A stretch of DNA of 64,000 nt from Paraconiothyrium sp. Pb-2020 (GCA_022419385.1 JAJUBI010000007.1:2513768-2577767); one strand, 5' to 3'. Counted from the stretch's first letter, positions 47,603 to 59,134 are shown. Translations and numbers: made by a program. The notes: generated by a model from the letters alone, not told the origin.

Positions 47603-47627
47603 CTCCGCCCCTGGGTGTGCGGCGGAG
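47603..47627. promoter_or_regulatory. Inverted repeat with CCG/CGG half-sites
   Basis: CTCCGCC at 47603-47609 and its perfect complement GGCGGAG at 47621-47627 are separated by 11 nt. The triplets CCG and CGG inside match the half-sites that Zn2Cys6 dimers bind. The neighbouring regulator at 43677 is the obvious candidate binder. Confidence 0.45.
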
Positions 47628-47781
47628 AGGCCAATCACGGCCATTGAAAGCCGCAACACAGTCGGGGTAACCCCACAACTGCATCACAGTAGCTTGCTTT
47701 AAGAAATATACTCTTGAATCAGTAGCTAATGCACCACCCTGTACTCTCACTCTTTCGCTCTTGGATTCTCCTACTTTCATC

Positions 47782-49573
47782 ATGGTTTCTGTTCCAAATA
47801 TTCCACACCTACAGCAATATGGCAACACGAAACAGCTTGTTGTCAATGGCAAGCCATTCCTCATACGAGGCGCAGAGTTGCAGAACTCCTCGCTATCGTC
47901 TGCAGAATACATGAGCGAAGTGTGGCCCAGAATGGCTGCGACCAACATCAATACTGTTCTAGGAGCAGTCACTTGGGAGGTCATCGAGCCAGAGGAGGGC
48001 AAGTTCGACTTCGAAGAGCTTGACAATGTGATACTGGGTGCTAGAGAGCATGGGATTCATCTCGTTTTGTTGTGGTTTGGTTCATGGAAGAATGGTGGGT
48101 CGTCCGTTTACTGGTTGAGGAGTATTGCTGACGATCAAAGGACGCTCGACTTACGCACCAGCCTGGGTGAAGACGAATCCAAAACGATTCCCCCGGGCGG
48201 AGCTTCGCAAAGCTGGAGGCGTCATGCAAACAGCTGACGTGCTCTCGTTGTTCTCCGAAGAGAACGTCAAAGCAGACGTCAAAGCCTTCCAAAAGCTCCT
48301 TGCACACATCAAGGAAGTAGACGAAGGGCGCAACACAGTCCTCATGGTGCAAGTTGAGAACGAACCTGGACTGCTGTTTGATAGCCGAGACGGTAGCAAG
48401 CTGGCAGATGCAGTATTTTCGAAAGACGTCCCTTCAGAATTGGTAGAATATCTCGACAAAGATTTTGATGCACTGCATGTTGATCTGAAGAAGAACCTGG
48501 TCCCTTTCGCAGAAAATAAACAACGTTCGGGAACCTGGGAGAGCGTGTTTGGAGTCAGCGCGCAGACTGATGAGCTTTTCATGGCATATTACTATGCTAT
48601 CTATATCAACAAAGTGGCGTCTGCAGGCAAATCGGTATACCCGCTCCCTCTTTATACCAATGTATGGCAGAACTATGCTGGAGATGATAGCGACAACGAC
48701 TTTCCCATCGTTGTAGGTGGAGGTGGAAAACCTGGTGACTATCCCAGCGGCGGCGGCACCAGCAACGTCTTAGACATCTGGTAGGTTTAAACCCCATAAC
48801 AGGTTGTGTTTTGTTATTGCGTAACTCTTACAAATGTCAGGCTGCGATTTGCGCCATCTCTCGACTTCATCGCGCCAGACATCTACCTCAACGAATACGC
48901 CAGCTCCTGCGCCAAATACCGACACAAGGGTAACCCACTATTCATCCCCGAACAGCGAAGAGACGAGTACGGTGCGCGCCGTATCTGGAAAGCGTACGGC
49001 TCGTTCCAAGCGCTGTGTGCAAGTCCCTTTGGCATCGACACCGTCGAACCAGCGGAAAACCCATACACAAAGCATTATGGACTACTTGCAGATGTGTCTG
49101 CAATCGTCCTAGAGGCCCAGAGAAATCCAGAATCTTGCACTGGTTTCTTCTTCGACGAACTTCCTGCAGGGTGGAAAAAGGGCGATAAAGATCCAGCAAG
49201 ACCAATCACGCACCAATTTGGCGAATGGTCACTAATCATTTCGCGTTGTTTCGTCTTTGGGAAGCCTGATGCTGGATATGGGATGGTGGTTCATCAAGGA
49301 GGGGGACGATTCTTGCTGATAGGTCGCGGCTTCCAAGTCGAGGGTAAAAGATCCGGCGCTAAGTTCAACGGCATCTTGAGAAACGAAGAGAAAATTGTTG
49401 TAGACCGGGAGAAAGGCACGTTGAGGACGGGGAGAATTCTAGGCGGCGATGAGACAAGATCTGGCGCGTTCGCCATGATGCCGAACGACGATCCGGATTA
49501 CGGAGGCTTCCCAATCGCAGTGACAATCCCGGCCAGGACGGCAATCGCTGAGGTGGAGTTATATGCTCTCTAG
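47782..49573 (+). CDS. Beta-galactosidase-like glycoside hydrolase (GH35/GH42-like clan A)
   Basis: A TIM-barrel glycoside hydrolase. Exons 47782-48094, 48141-48780 and 48841-49573 give 561 aa. The N-terminus reads LVVNGKPFLIRGAELQNSS and TNINTVLGAVTWEVIEPEEGKFDF, typical of GH35/GH42-related enzymes. The acid/base is probably E179 in VQVENEPG and the nucleophile probably E355 in LFIPEQR. The C-terminal part (GEWSLIISRCFVFG...GRFLLIGRGFQVE...IAVTIPARTAIAEVELY) resembles the DUF5597 domain of this family. There is no signal peptide, so it is probably cytosolic and would act on an imported disaccharide or oligosaccharide. That fits the divergent sugar transporter. The exact linkage (beta-galactoside or other) is not proven. 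Confidence 0.86.
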
Positions 49574-50308
49574 CTTCTTATACCATCAATATAGACAGGT
49601 CTTAGAACGTGTATCACTGCTGTAATATCGCAGTGTAAGTCTTCTGCAACTGGCGGCTATCTAGACCACACATCGCTCGTCCTTGCCAGTGTTGCGAGTT
49701 GAGTGGACCCTCCATTGAGGTGACGTTCCGTGCTTCGAGCAATGCGGCGCCAACACGCCTTGACTCGGCTACTAGCTTGCTTGGTAACGTTACCATCTTT
49801 GCGCTGCTACAGGATCCTCAGCTGCGGGCAGAGACATGTTTTTTTTATCAGGCATGTTGTGTTCCAATACTGTCGGCCGCAACGAAGGCGGAGAGGGATG
49901 GCGAGTTGTATTGTCCTGGCCCCTGCATGATGCCACAGCCACTGAGTCATGCGCTATTACCGGTCGACATGTGCACGATCTCCAACTACAAGACTCCACG
50001 TCATCTCCTTGAAAGAGAATCTGAACACTTCTCGATACTTGCACTAGATCTACCCTGCTGATGTTCGAGAATGCGCCGATGGAGGAGATCTCCCCAGGCA
50101 GCTGTGTTCAAGCGCGTCTTGTTCGCGTCAAGGCGCAGCACAGCCCCTAGCTAACCGCGCGAAAGATCTTCCACAATACCTTTAGGCATCAACTTGCTAC
50201 ATTAAACCGGATCCAAATTATCTTTGTCGCGACGTCCGAGTTACTCGCAAAATTGCAATACTTCACGTCGTATATCCGCACCTGATTTCCATATCTACTC
50301 ATCGCGGG
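49574..50308. other. Intergenic
   Basis: Promoter region of the Arf-like gene. The frame at 49699-50061 lacks an ATG start and any domain, so it is not called. Confidence 0.45.
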
Positions 50309-51658
50309 ATGCAGAGCATATGGAAACGTCTCTTCCCTCGGGAACCACTTCCCAACATCTCGATCATGGGTCTGGATGCTTCTGGAAAGAGCACGATGCT
50401 CCACAAGCTCGCCTCGTCGGAGGTTGTGACGACCATTCCTACCATCGGGTTGAGTATTGAGACTGCAAGCATCCAGATCCCAGCACCTGCTGAGAGTGGA
50501 AGGAAGCAAAAGTTCGCAGCTCGGGTTACCGATACTGGTGGATGCTCAAAGATGTTTCACCTCGTACGACGAGTGATGCTCGATGACACTATATCCGGAG
50601 TTATTTGGGTTATCGACGCGAAGGACAGAGATAGGCTTGTGGAGAGCCCTGAAGAGCTCAGGATCTTGCTCCCTAAATTAGGATCTAAAGAATTGGATAT
50701 CGCTCCATCTATTCCCATCTTGATGTACGTCTTTTCATTCAAGTTACGTTCACGTTATTGATGGTGCTTCAGACTCGTCAACAAGATCGATCTCCCCGAC
50801 AGACTAAGCTTAGGCGAGATTTGCGCCGAGTTCGACGGTCTCCTTGAAAGCAGGCATTTTGCGTATTTTGAAGCATGCGTTACAGCCCCTCTAGCTTCTA
50901 GTGGCCTCCCGGAAGCTTTCGGTTGGCTCGGCGACGCGATCGCTTCACCAGCTACACATGGATTAAGTCATTTAAAGCCCACGACATCAGAAGTCAACAA
51001 GCCCGTAGAAAAGATGCTCACGGACATGCGCTCTCCTGAAGTGCTGTCCAGAAAACTCGAGGAATGGTTATCAAGAGCAGAGAAAGATGTTCCTGCTGAG
51101 GAGCTTGTGCAAAGACTCTATGCTCTTGATCTTCCCAGCTGGGATCACTATACTCACTTGCGTTTGGCATACATACTGCTTCTCAAGTACGGCCGCAGAC
51201 AAGGTACGTCGGCCAAGGCTGGTGCCTTACTAGTGCTAACAACTGCAGGCAAAGACAAAATTTTCGAAGGATTCAAGCAGTACATTGACAAGAGCGGCAA
51301 GATCCATGGGAAATCATTCCACATGACCATGACTTACTTCTGGGTCCAGATGGTCCACCTGGGTATAGCAAGCATGGGTGTGGATGTGGACTCGCACACG
51401 CTCAAAGCAGAGGGTATGGAGGAGGACCCGCGCCTGTATGATTTTGGAAGGTTTCTGATGGTGAACCAATACCTAGTCGACGGGCAGTTATGGGCTGATT
51501 ACTACTCAAAAGACCTTCTGATGAGCTCAGAAGCAAAGAAGGGCGTGGTATTCCCAGATATAAAGGGTTTACCAGATGTACTATATTCCACAGGCGCGAA
51601 GCCTGGAACGAAGAAATCGGATACCGCCTCCGTATCAACAAAGACGGCTTTGGTCTGA
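50309..51658 (+). CDS. Arf-like small GTPase fused to a C-terminal uncharacterised domain
   Basis: Exons 50309-50724, 50773-51203 and 51249-51658 give 418 aa. The first 185 residues follow Arf closely: P-loop GLDASGKST (21-29), VVTTIPTIG switch I (39-47), DTGG switch II (75-78), NKIDLP (142-147) and an ACVT segment in place of ATCAT. Three features are unusual. Residue 2 is Gln, so no N-myristoylation glycine. The residue after DTGG is Cys79 where Arf has the catalytic Gln. A C-terminal domain of about 200 residues follows (LPSWDHYTHLRLAYILLL, FHMTMTYFWVQMVHL, FLMVNQYLVDGQLWADYYSKDLLMS). The last intron (45 nt) is in frame without stops, so retention would add 15 residues. GTP hydrolysis is probably slow or altered. 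Confidence 0.82.
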
Positions 51659-52567
51659 CACGAGCTGATTTAGATGTATGGTTGGCTTTCATAATCAGAG
51701 CAGACAGTCTGCGAAATATTGAGTATGGTGGTGAAACCACTATATGTTACCAAGCAGAGTCGTCCTTAGTCTATGAGAGTGTGTGATATAAAAGGTAGTC
51801 ACAAATTAAGTGAAACGGCGCCTTGGTAGATCAAGCACTGGAGATTATGTTACTAAGTTCTTTACATCTGATGTACGATAAAGAGGCCGAATAATCAACG
51901 AGCTCTTGCGAGGTATGGTACCTTGTGAGCGATTAGAGAAGCGAGCAACCTGTTAACGGAAGGTACACCGCACTCAGCCGGTAGGAACCACCTAGGCACT
52001 AGCCTTGTATAGTTTCTCCATCACCCCTAACCAAATCAACATCTGACACTGAACATCTTGTTTTTGGTTGTATATTTCTACTTGTACACGATCTAGAGCA
52101 CTTTCCATCCAACTTTGAACAGAATCAACAACTTATGCATTCACTAAGAAATACTCCTAGTAGCAACACGCCTGTGGTAGTGTGTTTGTATGACAATTTT
52201 GTGTGACAAAGTCGCAACCTTCAATATTGTGTGTTTCGTAGTCGTTCGATCTACATACCTACCATATGGTACATGTGGTAGAGATGCACCCATGCTTCGA
52301 TGTGCAATATGCGAGGACCACGAAGACGTCCACAGGGACGCCTTTTGGGGACTTTACATACTTTGCGATAGCGCAAACATGTACCGAATACTGTACAGGA
52401 TTGTTCCACGGGTTTGGCTGAAGCACGTGACTACGAGATGGCCGGGGGAAGAACGTTAATCCGACAGTCCAAGCTTTCGAGGTGTGGGAGCCAATCACAG
52501 CTCAGTCCGCTCCGCAAGAAAAAGTTGCGACCGCATCGCCAGATGATTTCACGGAACAACTTCCACG
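51659..52567. other. Intergenic
   Basis: 3' flank of the Arf-like gene and promoter of UTP21. ORFs at 52190-52498 lie on both strands and have no domain. Confidence 0.5.
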
Positions 52568-55500
52568 ATGCCGGCGCCTGCAGTGCCCGAAAGTAATGCT
52601 AATGGACCTGTCGCGAAGCGGCAGAAGCTCCAATTTAGCGGTGAGAGATGTGCTACCACTGTCGGGCGCAAATCTAAGATCTTTGCGCCATTCAGAGTAA
52701 GTTGTCCGGTTGTCCACCAGAAACTGTAGGACATAAGGATAATAACAGTCATAGACTGTTGGTCTAGTTTCTCCTACAGATGTCCCTTTCACATCGATTC
52801 CACTCGGCAAAGCTACATTCCAAATCACTACCTCGGTTGGCAGATCGCTGCAGACATACGACTTGCGACGCGGACTAAACCTCGTTTTTATCACGCGCCC
52901 TCAGACTCCCGAATATATTACAGCCACTTTGGCATGGAAGAAGGTTGTATTGGCAGCATGGGGTGGTCCAACTGCACAGTCTACGCGGGGCATCTGGGTG
53001 TTCCAGCGTGGCAAGAAGATTAACGAGCTGGAACTCCCGCGAGGGCTTGACGAGAACATCACGCGCCTCGTTGCTTTCGGGGAATGGATTATAGGTTCTA
53101 GTGCTACCAGAATCGAAGTCTGGAAATCGACTACGCTGGAGCACTACACCACGCTGCAGGGCGCATCGTCTAGTGCCCTTTCGGGTTGCTTGTGCAATAT
53201 GCCGACATACCTGAACAAGGTATTTGTGGGAAGAGAGGACGGATCTGTCGAGATCTGGAACGTCAACACTGGGAAATTGCTGTACACACTCCTACCGCCC
53301 GCGGCCGACTTTGGCTCTGTAACCGCCCTGCAGCCGACACCTGCGTTGTCACTCCTCGCGATCGCATACGAGTCGGGCCCGGTATGCATTCACGACGTCA
53401 GAGCCGACAAAGAGGTCATGCGTCTGAACCTGGGTTCCTCGAAGAAGACGTACATCACCTCTATCTCATTTAGAACGGATGGTCTTGGTGCCGGAGAAGA
53501 TGGCCGGAAAGACGGTGTAATGGCAACGGCGAGTAGATACAGCAGCGACGTCACATTTTGGGACCTCAACGACAAAGGTCGCAAGATGGGTACCTTACAT
53601 GGTGCGCATAATCCCCCTCCTTCGGCAAGCGGAGGTGTTGGCGGCGGCATCAGCAGGGTAGAGTTCTTGGCAGGCCAGTCCGTGATCATTTCGAGTGGGC
53701 TGGACAATACTTTGAAAAGCTGGATATTCGATGAAACCACTTTCTCGCCAACACCACGAATCCTACACTCACGCGGCGGACACGCTGCGCCTGTTTCTTC
53801 CTTGAAGTTTTTACCATCGAACTCCGATGGTGCGGACGACGTCGGGAAGTGGTTATTGAGTGCGTCCCAGGACCGAAGCTTGTGGGGCTGGAGTTTGCGA
53901 CGGGACGGCCAAAGCACTGAACTCAGCCAAGGCGCCGTACAGAAGAAAGCAAAGAAAGCTGGGCTTCTCAAGGGTGGCGCCAAGGATCCCAGGCTTCATG
54001 GCGCCTACGAAAATCTTAAGGCTCCTGCCATTACCTGTATGGCATGCTCTCTCAACCGTGACGGCGGTATGGGGGCGATGCCTGGCGTCGCGGGAATTTG
54101 GAATAATTCCTCCAAAGCCAAAGGTGAAAAGGGCACGCCTGAGGTGAACATGACTGGTTGGGAAAGCATCGTGACGGGTCACGCAGGAGATAAGAAGGCA
54201 AGAACTTGGTTTTGGGGTCGTAAAAGAGCGGGTAGATGGGCTTTTAGCACTGGCGATGACACTGAAGTGACGAGTGTGGCCATTTCTCCGTGCGGGACTT
54301 TTGCAGTGATCGGATCCGCTGGTGGCGCGATCGACATGTACAACCTCCAGTCAGGTCAGCATCGACGGAGGTTTCCGTCGCGACTGACGCCGGCTGAGGC
54401 CAAGAAACTCAAGCTCGAACGACTTCAGAGGGAGGGGGATGTTCTTGACCTAGATTCTTCGGCTACGAAGAAATTCAACAAAGGTGAAGGGCGCCACAAG
54501 GGAGCAATTACCGGTCTGACAGTAGATGGGCTAAATCGGGTCGTCATCAGCTGTAGCGATGACGGTAAAGTGAAGGTCAGTATAGCTCATGGGGATGAAC
54601 GTTCTAAAATTGCTAACTATGCGCACAGTTCTGGAACTTTACGACAGGCATTCTCCAACACGAACTCGACTGGTACCCAATGACCAAGATTCTCGGTCTT
54701 CGATACCATGACAACAGCGATCTTGTCGCCATGAACTGCGACGACGGATCCATCAGGGTCGTTGACATTGAGACGAGGAAGCTCGTCCGTGAGCTGTGGG
54801 CGTCGCGATCACACGCAGATCTACAGATCATTGACTACACCTTTTCTAACGATGGCCGATGGATATTAGCAGCGACTTCCGACTCCACCGTCCGGGTCTG
54901 GGACCTGCCCACCGGCCATCTGATTGATGCGATGAAGCTGCCCGGGATATGTACCGCGGTCTCGTTTTCGCCTTCCGGGGAGTATCTCGCCACTGCTCTT
55001 GACGGCGAGGTAGGAGTACACATCTGGACAAATCGGACGCTTTTCACACACGTGTCCACACGACAGATATCAGAGGATGAGGTAGCTATCATGAGTGCGC
55101 CCACAGCCTCGGGCGAAGGCGGTGAAGACGTAGTGGATGCTGCTGCTGAGGAAGAGAACGAAGAAGACGAAGATGAAACTGCTGTGCCCATCATGGATCA
55201 GTTGAGCGAAGGCATCACGACACTCAGCCTAGTGCCGAAAGCGCGATGGCAGACGTTAATCCATCTTGATGTCATACGCACGCGCAACAAGCCCAAGGAA
55301 GCGCCAAAGGCTCCCGAGAAAGCGCCATTTTTCCTGCCATCTACGTCGCAGCCAGACATGAACAAGGCTGCTAATGGTTCTGTCACGACAGACGCTAAGC
55401 CAACATCACGCATCTCAAGCTCGGCGCTTGCCTCGCGGTCATCGGCTGCGACAGCTACGAGCGAATTTACGCGCCGCCTTGCGCAGGCAGCAGAAACAGC

Positions 55501-55834
55501 CGACTATGGTCCTGTGCTTGCGCATCTTTCATCACTGTCTCCTTCGGCAGCGGATCTCGCGATACGTACCCTTGACGCAACGCCGCCCTACGACGAGCTG
55601 CGTACGTTCATCGACGCCCTGACAAGCAGGCTAGAGGAGCGAAAGGACTACGAGCTGGTGCAAGCATGGATGAGTGTCTTCCTGCGACTACATGGTGATG
55701 TCGTCGTGCAGGATGAGCAGCTTGTGGGATTGCTGAGGAAGTGGCAGGAGGAGGCGAAGAGAGAGCGGGAGAGAGTCGGAGGACTGGTGGGCTACTCGGT
55801 AGGTGTAGTGGGATGGGTCCGGAGTGCGAGATGA
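52568..55834 (+). CDS. UTP21: UTP21, WD40 subunit of the small-subunit processome
   Basis: Utp21 (human WDR36) is a UTP-B subunit needed for 18S pre-rRNA processing in the nucleolus. Exons 52568-52696, 52755-54575 and 54629-55834 give 1051 aa. The N-terminus (KIFAPFR-TVGLVSPTDVPF, KATFQITTSVGRSLQTYDLRRGLNLVF) is the family opening. Two seven-bladed WD40 propellers follow, with repeats ending in WD, WN or WS (for example SVEIWNVNTGK, VTFWDLNDKG, VRVWDLPTGH). FWNFTTGILQHELDW is restored by the last splice. The acidic stretch EEENEEDEDE precedes the Utp21 C-terminal domain (PF04192), visible as EGITTLSLVPKARWQTLIHLD and the helical tail to the end. Length is slightly above yeast Utp21. Confidence 0.95.
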
Positions 55835-56407
55835 TTGGCACTTCTCGAAGCACAAGACGCGTCAATTTCCCAGACACGGATTCTTCCGATGCGTTTCCTG
55901 TGTGCTTTCTCGTGGTGTGAGGTCTCAACTGTGGCGTCAAAGCACGTGTGAAAACGGTCTGCCCCGCGTTGGGCGTGAGAAGGGGCGAAAACCCCGTCCT
56001 GCGTCGCGGTGACAGTCGATGCGCAGCATCCATGCTCCCTGTTTGTCCAGCCGTGGTCTGCGCATGGCCGTCTCCGCCCACCGTCGGTTCGTCCGTTTCG
56101 GACGGTTACCGACCGTTATGTCGAGCTACCCCCGAAGCGGAAAGGTGCAAAGCGCACGGCCCGGACGTTAGTCGTTAATTGCGGGACTCGAACGGTTCGC
56201 GGGTCACCTCCAACCTGACTTATCGACTTCCTCTCTGGGTGGCAGATATACAACACTACAGTACACGCTGTGCATACACCCCACGCCACTTCGCAGCCGC
56301 ACCACTACAGTCTCCAGCCAACAGTAGTCGAGTGCCTCGGCCACGCGCCAAGGCAGTTCCACCGTCTCGTGTGCGCCGGGCCGCCATGCGCGCCCACCCG
56401 CGGTAGG
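55835..56407. other. Intergenic, promoter of a Fungal_trans_2 gene
   Basis: GC-rich in its second half. Contains the CGG palindrome listed next. ORFs here are shadows. Confidence 0.55.
56093..56111. promoter_or_regulatory. Compact CGG/CCG palindrome cluster
   Basis: CCGTTTCGGACGGTTACCG: an everted pair CCG-N3-CGG immediately followed by an inverted pair CGG-N3-CCG. The first lies in a perfect 6-bp inverted repeat (CGTCCG TTT CGGACG, 56090-56104). These are typical half-sites for zinc-cluster regulators, 297 bp upstream of ATG 56408. Confidence 0.5.
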
Positions 56408-58512
56408 ATGGACGATCAGGACAACCCCAAGCCCGGTAGCAGGAGTCGCAGACCACCACGGAAACCCCAGCAGTTTATGTTCATTGACTCGACCGGGGCC
56501 AACGGAGTAAATGCCAAGCCTGATAAAAATGTCCGCAGTTTTGTCATGAAGTCTGCGAGAAGCAAGAAACCCTGGAGTACAAGACAGAAAGAAAAATCTA
56601 CATCCCCGTCCGAGGACAAATCGCAGATACCACCAAACTCCTACAAACAAGGGGACCATTCTCCTACCCTCGTCTCGCCATCCTGGCAACATGCTGCCGC
56701 GAGCCCGACGACCTGGTCAACCCAGTCAAATTTGTCGCCTGTCAGCAGCAGGGACGGTAGTTTCTTGTCGACACGCAGCCGCAGTCAGCCCTACCTCAGC
56801 CCGCCCTCAACCTCGTGCAGCCTGTGCGACAACCCACAATGCGCGGGTGATGTGTGCACTCAGCCACATGCCTCCAACCAGCTGGCGAATCGGCGTGCAT
56901 TCCCCGTTGGCTTCGTTGCCGATTTGGACTGCCTGCCTGTGCCGACGGACAGTAACACAAGAGACCTTCTCGACAACTGTAAGTCATTTTTACCTGCTAT
57001 GTTATACATGTTAACCCATCTGCAGTCATCACTACATACGCCATAAGTTTTGTACCAGTCGACCAGCACCACACCTCTAACAAAGCGACCACCAAATGGA
57101 TATCGACAAGCATTCTGAGCTCCACAGGCGCACCATTCATTTACGTAATCTTTACCGCCAGTGCTTTGTATCGCCAGGCCATAGGCGCCGCCAACGCTCA
57201 AGATGTACTACAGTACAAGATCAGTGCGATTTCCGAGATTAATAAGCAGCTCAATGACAGTACATCGCAAATTGACGACAACAACATTGCTGCCGTGTTC
57301 ATGCTTTTGTGCATAGAAGAGGGTGCAGTATCGTCGGACCAAGATGTTGAATGGGCTACGTTGCAGAGACAGTTGCATCTGGATGGTCTGAAGACAATGA
57401 TTCAGCAAAGAGGAGGTCTGTCAGCGTTGAATTCAAATCAATGCTTGCAGACCTTTATACTTATGTGAGCTTTCTCGATACCTCGTTCCATCTCGTATGC
57501 TGTCTATTTCTTCCTTTACACCCTCTCAACCTCGCATTGAGTTCTATTACTGCACTGTATTTTCTGGCTATACCTGATTGTACTCTCATTCGTTCGTTTC
57601 TCTCACAGAATCCGAATGACCATCAAGTCTTTTCGTTGCTTTCGACCATTGTACAAGGCCATCCCTCGTCGTCCATACTGACCGCTACTTAGGCATAGCG
57701 TTGCACACGCAGTATCAACCTTCGAACGACCTTACGCCACGCTCATGGATTCCAATGGCCACATCCAACGTTACGATATCCCCTCCTTCCGCGGCCGCCC
57801 CGCCTCGACCCGAACCCTCCGACTCTTCCACCCCTTAAAACTCGACCCAGACCTCTACGACCTCATCTCTAACATCGTTGTCTTTGTAGGCGACCTCAAC
57901 GTCTGGCATGATGACAAATATTGTCCAGTAGATCCCATCGAGATGCAAAAGCACATCTGCCTCCTCGTCTACCGACTGTTCGACTGGTACAAGCGCGGCG
58001 AGGAAGATCCCACACTTGACCGACAACCCGTTGACCAAAGCCTGTGCCTTGCTCTTACTATCTTCCTCGTCATCGCGTATAACCAGAACTACGGTCCGCT
58101 GGTCTACGCTGCGTCCCAGAGACTGAAATCGAGCCTTCAAAGATGCCTCCTCTTCCGCTGGGGCAACGCTACCGACCTTTTGACGTGGACGCTCACGATG
58201 GGCGGCCTCGCCACGCGCGGCTCAGATGATCTTGAGTTCTTCAAGCAGTACAGTGTTATGGCCTTCAGAGAACAAGGCTTCGCGGAGAACACGAATCCAG
58301 AAGAGGTGCTAGATCGCATGAGAAAGTGTTTATGGCTGAGTAAGTTGGACAATTGGGTCAAAGAAATGTGGGCGGAGATGGGCATCTGCAAGGGTGAGGA
58401 CGTGGTGGATATGAGCAGCCCGACCAGCGGAATGAAAAGCCCAGATCGGATCAAAAAGGAGGATATTGTTGGAGGACTAACGAACGAGAGGTTTTTTGTA
58501 AAGAGGCCGTAA
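56408..58512 (+). CDS. Fungal_trans_2-type regulator-like protein
   Basis: Exons 56408-56978, 57026-57464 and 57693-58512 give 609 aa. The N-terminus has the family signature FMFIDSTGANGVNAKPDKNVRSFVMKSARSKKPW instead of a zinc cluster: a short motif followed by a basic helix, seen in many ascomycete proteins labelled tachykinin-family or sterigmatocystin-regulator-like. A Ser/Pro region follows, then the helical Fungal_trans_2-like domain (FVPVDQHHTSNKATTKWISTSI, AISEINKQLND, LHLDGLKTMIQQRGGLSAL). The second intron is 228 nt, long for this window; its removal joins FILM to HSVAHAVSTFERPYATLMDS, as in relatives. It is presumably nuclear, with no known targets. Confidence 0.85.
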
Positions 58513-58781
58513 GGTCTCCTTGCGATGATTCGAGGGGGTAAAATCAGGCGCGCAAGAGGATGAAAAAAAAGAAGAGCAGGGTAGAATTCTCTATATGAGG
58601 CGTTCGGAGCGGTTGTCATTGATCATTTGGTATGAAGCATCTGGTAAGGTGTCAGCGGAGGGGTGGGCGGGTCTCACGTGCTTTAACATGCATAGCGGTG
58701 TACATTTCGTTTGGTTTCGCTCTTCTCTTCTATTTGTGTACTATTATTTATTATACCCCAACATTACTTTATGATACTTTC

Positions 58782-58821
58782 GTCCGACCATCCGAGAAAG
58801 CTGCGATTACATAAGGTGCCA
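58782..58821. repeat. Direct repeat block, copy 1
   Basis: Starts gtccgaccatccga and ends aaggtgcca. The middle 17 nt differ from copy 2 and lack a TATA box. Confidence 0.6.
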
Positions 58822-58976
58822 AGCTGGTCGACAACTTTCATGTGTAGTGCCATGGCTTCTGAAACCTCCGAATGCCTCAGTCTAACCTGAAGCAGAGCGA
58901 GCATAGTATACGTACCTCGCACTGGTGAAACGCCATGGATAGAGAGCATCAATCTATGGACCGAATGTATATCTAT

Positions 58977-59016
58977 GTCCGACCATCCGATCATGTAGTG
59001 CGCTATAAAGGTGCCA
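58977..59016. repeat. Direct repeat block, copy 2
   Basis: Same ends as copy 1, 195 nt downstream, with identical total length. It contains the TATAAA of the thioredoxin-like gene. Confidence 0.6.
59004..59009 (+). promoter_or_regulatory. TATA box of the thioredoxin-fold gene
   Basis: TATAAA 131 nt before ATG 59135, with a pyrimidine-rich leader between. Confidence 0.5.
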
Positions 59017-59134
59017 GTATCGCTCCATCATCGACCTTACACAATCACACGCACATCCCTTCAATAAACAAGTCCTATTCTTTTCTACACTAGAGACCCG
59101 TCTACCGCTTCGATCTTGCCAGACATCACTCAAC

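Larger units (their letters stand above)
47208..47781. promoter_or_regulatory. Shared divergent promoter of transporter and glycoside hydrolase
   Basis: 574 bp between the two divergent start codons. It contains three CCAAT boxes on the plus strand (47553-47557, 47586-47590, 47631-47635), a CCG/CGG inverted repeat (47603-47627), and a TATATAA on the minus strand at 47341-47335. The region is well placed to coordinate both genes. Confidence 0.6.
58513..59134. other. Intergenic with duplicated promoter block
   Basis: Holds two 40-nt blocks (58782-58821 and 58977-59016) sharing their first 14 and last 9 nt, plus a TATA box at 59004-59009. No gene. Confidence 0.55.

Noticed and set aside
49699..50061. 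120-codon plus ORF
   Set aside because: Begins at TTG rather than ATG and has no domain.
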